The notes under the pieces: model-generated | What the model saw: the letters and a program-made list of their open reading frames with translations, nothing else | Told to the model about the DNA's origin: nothing | Databases searched by the model: none | From: Synchiropus splendidus | Taxonomy: Eukaryota; Chordata; Actinopteri; Syngnathiformes; Callionymidae | Length of the DNA stretch: 64,000 nt | NCBI RefSeq assembly: GCF_027744825.2 | Contig: NC_071336.1 | Location: 12,649,001 to 12,713,000 of the forward strand | Reading direction: 5' to 3' | Shown here: positions 60,678-64,000 of the stretch, in pieces | Layout: every line of letters begins with the position of its first letter | Position numbering within the stretch: position 1 is the stretch's first letter | Made by a program: the position numbers and the translations under genes

Positions 60678-62182
60678 TAACATGAATTAGGATATTAGCC
60701 AGAGTGAGCAGAAGAACCACATCATCTGCTCAGAGTTTCTAACGCCAACAAAAAAGTACAGGTCTGACACCAGCAACATGGGTTCTACAGATGATCTGGA
60801 GGATGCTTCTGAGCAAAGAAAGTCTGAGCCTCTGTGGAACCTCCAGTGGAATTTGTTAGAGAGACTATGTGCAGTATTATTTACCACCTTCTCTTGCAGG
60901 GTCACTTTTAATTTTGACTTCAGAGGAACAACTCTCGTAAGAGGGTGTACTCTATAGGCGTTCCCAAGCCAGGGTGAGTCTGGCTTGTGTGGACTTCTCT
61001 TCCAGGCTAACTAGATCCCAAGATACACTGGCTTCTGCACTGGAGCTGCTGCCTGTGGAAGCGATTGGTCCATCCACCGCCTGCTGAGAAGCTCACCCCT
61101 GCTGCGTTCTACTGCAGGGGACGTAACAACCGAATCAGCTTTCAAAGCAGCAAGATACTATCCCCAATAAAGGTCGACACCCATCAGGAGACATCAGCTG
61201 GAGCCATAGCAGCAGCTTCAGGCTCTTATAGGAAACAAAACTGAATATATTCCATCCATACGAAGACGCCTGCCGGCATCGACCAGCGAGGGGTGAGAAC
61301 CTCTTTTGATGGGCCATGTTTCATTCATTGACAAAACTGTATTCTGGTGGGAGTTTCAGAATAAAAACATGCGTCTTAACCTTGGTCAGCACGTCAATCA
61401 CTGCGCACAAGTTTCATGACCCAAAAGACAGATAGTCATCATTACCTTGAGCTACCCTGGAGTGAGAGAGGAAAGGAGGTCAGTGGCCATTCAAGGCCAC
61501 ATGCATTACAGCTCGGCCTCCACTTGGCTGTTTAATGATATATAAACTGTTGCTGGACAGGAATGATGAAACGCTGAGCCGCCACCTTCTCTCTCTCTCT
61601 CTTTCTCTCTCAGCCTACAGTCGATTCTCAACTGTGAAATGGGGCAACCAATATCTTATAATGAGCACATTTGTTTTGCAGTTTTCATGAAACACAATGA
61701 CTGGCAAAACTAATTCCTCCAATTCCGACTGTTGCCTATTACGAGGCCGTGTGAAGACAAGCAGCAGCATCATTATTTCCGGGGTGAACACAGGCAGCAC
61801 AGAGATAGAGCTGTGCACACACACACACTTCCCCTCATTACACTCCGCACCTCATATCAATCACTAACACTTAATGTGGTTCCGACATCAATCATTTCCC
61901 TGGGACTAAGGTGCCGCCTGTAGTTTCGCTTTTGTAACCAGCAGGCTCGGAAAACAATGTTAACCATCATCAATCTATATGAGTTCACTAATTCGGGCCC
62001 GTCAGTCGTACATTTTTCTCACCCAGGTTCCTACTTATCCAAACAAAAGACAGACAAAGACAGAGCTCACCCACACAACCATCACTGTGGCATCTCACTT
62101 GACAGGAGTTCCCTCCTGCTTGGACATGTCTTGGTCATTTCTCCCAGATGACCAAGCTCCCTCCTCTTCTCTAGGTGCAGAG
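60678..62182. other. Unassigned non-coding stretch
   Basis: Contains CT-rich sequence (about 61588-61612) and a short CA run (about 61817-61829). No gene recognised. Confidence 0.48.
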
Positions 62183-62300
62183 CAGGGGTGGGAAAACCGG
62201 TCCTCCAAGGGCTGGTGCAGGTTTTTGTTCCAACCGATCAAGCACACACAGTGAAACAGGTGTCTCAGCTGACACCTGACGCAATAACATTTCCAAAGGG
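62183..62300 (+). mobile_element. hAT-like MITE fragment, left end
   Basis: Starts CAGGGGTGGGAAAACCGGTC and continues GGGCTGGTGCAGGTTTTTGT, TCCAACCGATCAAGCAC, then CAGCTGACACCTGA. This is the left part of a very common fish hAT MITE. The right terminus is absent. Confidence 0.6.
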
Positions 62301-62664
62301 GCAGGTTATTTATTGTGACCACTGAAATGAGCCGTCAAACCCGAAGAAAGGAGGGTAAGAGAAAAACGAAAATAAAAATCAAGTGTTCATGTGTGATGAT
62401 GAAATTACACTTTAAAATGCACAGAAAATGTTGGTTTGTTGTGTTTTATTTGATTTCAACCCCATTCCATTTAGAGATTCTCAATGTGTCTCACACATTT
62501 CAAAATCTACTTTCAATTCTGTATTTTAAGGGACAAGAAATACTCCTAAAGTAGCCAACGGAAAAGACGAACAATTGAAGAAGAAAGTGATGTTTCAGTT
62601 GCTTCATAAAGAACAAAAAACAATGCACAAGACAAAAATGTCAGAGACAATGTCACTTTTATAG
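62301..62664. other. Unassigned non-coding stretch
   Basis: AT-rich, with a 79-codon lysine-rich plus frame (62315-62554) lacking any motif. Nothing recognised. Confidence 0.45.
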
Positions 62665-62746
62665 TTTTACTCCGACTCCAGGAGGGCCTCATAAATACAG
62701 TCTAAGGGCCACATTTGGCCCCCACGCCGCACTTTGCCCAGGTCTG
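62665..62746 (-). mobile_element. hAT-like element, one terminus
   Basis: Read on the minus strand the end is CAGACCTGGGCAAAGTGCGG followed by GGGGGCCAAATGTGGCCC, a typical hAT terminus. The other end is not identified. Confidence 0.55.
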
Positions 62747-62786
62747 ATCTAGAACCACGACGAATGCTTATACCTCCATGCTATTT

Positions 62787-62810
62787 TTTATTTATTTATT
62801 TATTTATTTT
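62787..62810. repeat. TTTA tetranucleotide microsatellite
   Basis: Five to six TTTA units, directly visible. Confidence 0.9.
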
Positions 62811-64000
62811 TCCCTCATACCAACCATGGAAGGTACAATAAAAAATTGTAGGTATGAAACTAACCTCAGAAAGTTTTCCATCATCTCAGGACTCATTTCC
62901 GAGTCAAATTCAAGATGATGGCATTTATGCATTCTATTTGTGGGAGAAATAAATGTTATCAAGCCACTAGAAGTATATTTCAGTCTGGTAGAATATGAAC
63001 TCTCGTGTTTTTGTCAATGGCACGTGTTCACTAAAAGACAACATGCCTTGACTTCAAAATACTGAAAGCGTTCTGCTGGTTACTGTGCATCTATGTGACA
63101 TGTTATTTTTCATTTTACATGAATTCATACGAACATTACACCAGGATTATTAAATCATCATTTCATCTGTGAAGAAGAGACAAACTACCTGCCAAGAATT
63201 CAGTTTCAAGGCTGGATGACATTTGCGTTCGGCAGAGATGAAATACAGAATCCATTAGAGAGTGATATTTTTAGTGGTCTGTCAATAGTTTTCAAAAGAC
63301 GCTGAAGCGTCCAACGATGTCTGTTAGAAGAAGGCGAGGTGTCCACGGAGACGCGTGACTGGACCGTGAACTCCCAGAGCTCAGAACAGAAGATGCAGCA
63401 AAAAAAAAAAAATATTGCGCTGAAATCTTTCTGCTGAAGCGAAAACACAGCTTGCAGATAATGACGCTGACAGAGGAGCCGCCTCAGACCTTCAAATATG
63501 TTATCGGATCTGGTAAACGGCAGGAGGGAAGAAACATTTCTTTCAATTACTGCAACGCAGCACAACATAAATAATTGACTTGTCCGCCTCCTCTTCTCTC
63601 CTGCTGTGTTTCTAGTTCTCCTAATCCCAAACCTTTAATTCCGTCTCTCCTCCAAATAGAATTCCCTGCTCTTTGGCATCCTTCCACCCGCTCCCTATAC
63701 TGCTCTCTCTTCACTGAAATATTATCCATACGTGATGGGGGAGTGACGAGAGACGAGGCACCTCACAGAAAAATGGCTGCTGGTGATGGTGGGGGCAACA
63801 GCAACTTAACAGTAGAACCGTATTGTCGGGGGAAAACAGAGAACAAGGACAACAAGATTAGATACAGCCATCATCTAAAACAGGGGCGTCAAACGGATCC
63901 ACAGACGCAACAACAGCCAGCTCCCACTGACCGGTTTGAGATCTAAAATGAGAGGGCTCACATAGATAGATCATACACTTATGTGAACATTCCAAAACCA
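62811..64000. other. Unassigned stretch to the window end
   Basis: Frames of 120 (minus, 63206-63568) and 123 codons (plus, 63575-63946) have no motif. CAGGGGCGTCAAAC at 63880-63893 resembles a hAT terminus, but too little follows before the window ends to judge. Confidence 0.45.

Noticed and set aside
63880..63893. CAGGGGCGTCAAAC as a hAT terminus
   Set aside because: Only about 120 bases follow before the window ends, with no second diagnostic block.

Overview
The window reads as non-coding nuclear DNA from a ray-finned (teleost) fish. The evidence is the repeat content: Tc1-like transposons of fish type, L2/CR1-like and RTE-like LINE 3' ends, a short hAT element with an 8-bp target duplication, GATA and CA microsatellites, and a fish-type GTGGGGACC / CCCTAAACC repeat. 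Nothing prokaryotic, viral, organellar or ribosomal is visible. I recognise no intact host protein-coding gene and no exon chain with convincing splice sites. Most open frames of 60-150 codons look like chance, antisense or repeat frames.

Layout. 0-8.5 kb: mostly unique DNA, two copies of a short TIR family (2.83 and 3.28 kb) and a candidate solo LTR (4.24-4.59 kb). 8.5-13.5 kb: a nearly full-length but broken Tc1 element (8.54-10.01), a TIR element (11.18-11.68) and a truncated second Tc1-like family (12.96-13.43). 13.5-22.6 kb: a GATA microsatellite, about four tandem copies of the GTGGGGACC repeat (16.8-17.5), a LINE 3' fragment (20.54-20.99), a large fold-back inverted repeat (21.2-22.1) and a hAT-like end. 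22.6-35.4 kb: sparse, with one LTR-like stretch, one unassigned 120-codon frame (26.19-26.55) and one TIR copy (29.36). 35.4-38.7 kb: an RTE LINE 3' end, a 42-bp-TIR element and a second long inverted repeat. 38.7-47 kb: more GTGGGGACC repeats, one split by an insertion with a 7-bp duplication. 47-52 kb: the densest part, with four more copies of the short TIR family, a clean hAT MITE with an 8-bp target duplication, a 102-bp direct duplication, a gene-like frame-broken segment (49.6-50.25) and a LINE fused to a TIR copy in one 296-codon frame. 54-57 kb: nested repeat ends and a second nearly full-length Tc1. 58-64 kb: hAT ends, another LINE scrap, a TTAA-flanked relative of the 11.2 kb element, and microsatellites.

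No set of genes here works together. What the sequence records is a history of insertion, nesting and decay. The least explained structures are the fold-back repeat at 21.2-22.1 kb, the seven-copy short TIR family, the inverted repeat at 38 kb, and the gene-like segment at 49.6-50.25 kb. All family names come from recognising protein or terminal motifs by eye; no database was searched.
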